A stretch of 60,000 nucleotides of DNA, from contig NC_087062.1 of assembly GCF_963678635.1 (NCBI RefSeq), positions 42,238,395 to 42,298,394 on the forward strand, read 5' to 3'. The position numbers and the translations under genes are program-made. The notes under the pieces were generated by a model. It made no database searches, was not told the origin of the DNA, and was given only the letters and a program-made list of their open reading frames with translations. Origin of the DNA: Symsagittifera roscoffensis. Its lineage: Eukaryota; Xenacoelomorpha; Acoela; Convolutidae. Position 1 is the first letter of the stretch. Each line of letters opens with the position of its first letter. Shown piece by piece: positions 59,726 to 60,000 of the stretch.

Positions 59726-60000
59726 CGAAAGTCCAGACAAAGAAGCAGTTTTCCCTTTGTTATAAATTCACTCAGTGATAGAGGACAAACACGATTTTGC
59801 AAAAATTTACTCGTAATATTGTTTGAACCAGGAATCAGTCCATGCAAATCAGAATTCCCAGATTTAAAAAACAAAAGACAAATTATAGAACATCTGAAAG
59901 ACAAATGTAACCTAACACAACAATACGGAATCTACACCATAGAAATCAGTACACCAAGAACACTTCATGGTAAATATGTTATCCAAACAGACGATATTGA
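59726..60000 (+). CDS. In-frame open continuation after a TGA, partial
   Basis: About 91 codons with no stop in the same frame as the ORF ending at 59725, reaching the window edge. It includes a hydrophobic stretch LLVILFEPGISPC and later IYTIEISTPRTLHGKYVIQ. Codon use matches the upstream ORF, so it is probably the same coding unit, joined by readthrough, splicing or a nonsense mutation. No domain recognised. Confidence 0.5.

Larger units (their letters stand above)
57325..60000 (+). mobile_element. Unidentified element-like region, runs off the window
   Basis: On the + strand, opposite to the NHL gene, two ORFs (57936-58169 and 59264 onward) use strikingly A-ending codons (CGA and AGA for Arg, ATA for Ile, CTA for Leu), unlike the neighbouring host exons. 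Between them lies a 174-bp tandem repeat with hairpins. No LTR, integrase, RT or transposase motif was recognised, and the left boundary is not defined. It could be a retroelement leader region, a DNA transposon or an integrated virus-like sequence; I do not commit to one. It lies in or upstream of the NHL gene. Confidence 0.4.

Overview
The window is AT-rich DNA from a multicellular animal, most likely an invertebrate. The evidence is split genes with GT-AG introns and pyrimidine-rich acceptors, a full-length-type organic anion transporter (OATP/SLCO) gene, an NHL beta-propeller gene, AATAAA poly(A) signals, and remnants of Mutator-like and non-LTR transposons. I could not fix the phylum. Less than a tenth of the sequence is convincingly coding. 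Most long ORFs in it are accidental and were left out.

Layout. 1-5.3 kb: diverged direct repeats, no gene. 5.3-5.9 kb: a Mutator-like transposase fragment followed by a long imperfect hairpin. 6.7-10.6 kb (+): a probable four-coding-exon gene for a basic, serine/histidine-rich protein I do not recognise; its introns carry a satellite-like repeat and two short terminal-inverted-repeat (TIR) elements. 10.6-16.0 kb: further repeats, including a second copy of those elements. 16.0-29.4 kb (-): an OATP/SLCO transporter, reconstructed here in 11 exons whose phases all match (about 747 residues; the extreme N-terminus is not found). 29.4-33.4 kb: dispersed repeats and a decayed reverse-transcriptase remnant. 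33.6-40.7 kb: a recent 3.5 kb tandem duplication. 40.7-54.7 kb: a gene desert with a TIR element that has a G-rich core, a degenerate satellite of about 165 bp, exact and near-exact local duplications and hairpin repeats. 54.8-57.3 kb (-): the 3' end of an NHL-repeat gene. 57.4-60.0 kb (+): an unidentified element-like region with A-ending codon use, hairpin repeats and an open reading frame interrupted by one TGA, running off the window.

The three host genes do not obviously form a pathway. The OATP would sit in the plasma membrane and exchange amphipathic organic anions. The NHL protein is probably a scaffold or RNA/protein-binding factor. The + strand gene looks nuclear or disordered from its composition.

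The most interesting structures are: (1) a 53-bp minisatellite of about 11.4 units in the OATP gene, in which every unit copies the last 16 exon bases plus the 5' splice site; (2) a GC-AG intron and a 15-nt microexon in the same gene; (3) a short TIR-element family whose mobility is supported by paralogous empty sites in the window; (4) a 3.5 kb tandem duplication with an insertion at its junction templated from about 110 bp away; (5) the unknown element at the right end. No CRISPR array, operon or prokaryotic feature is present.
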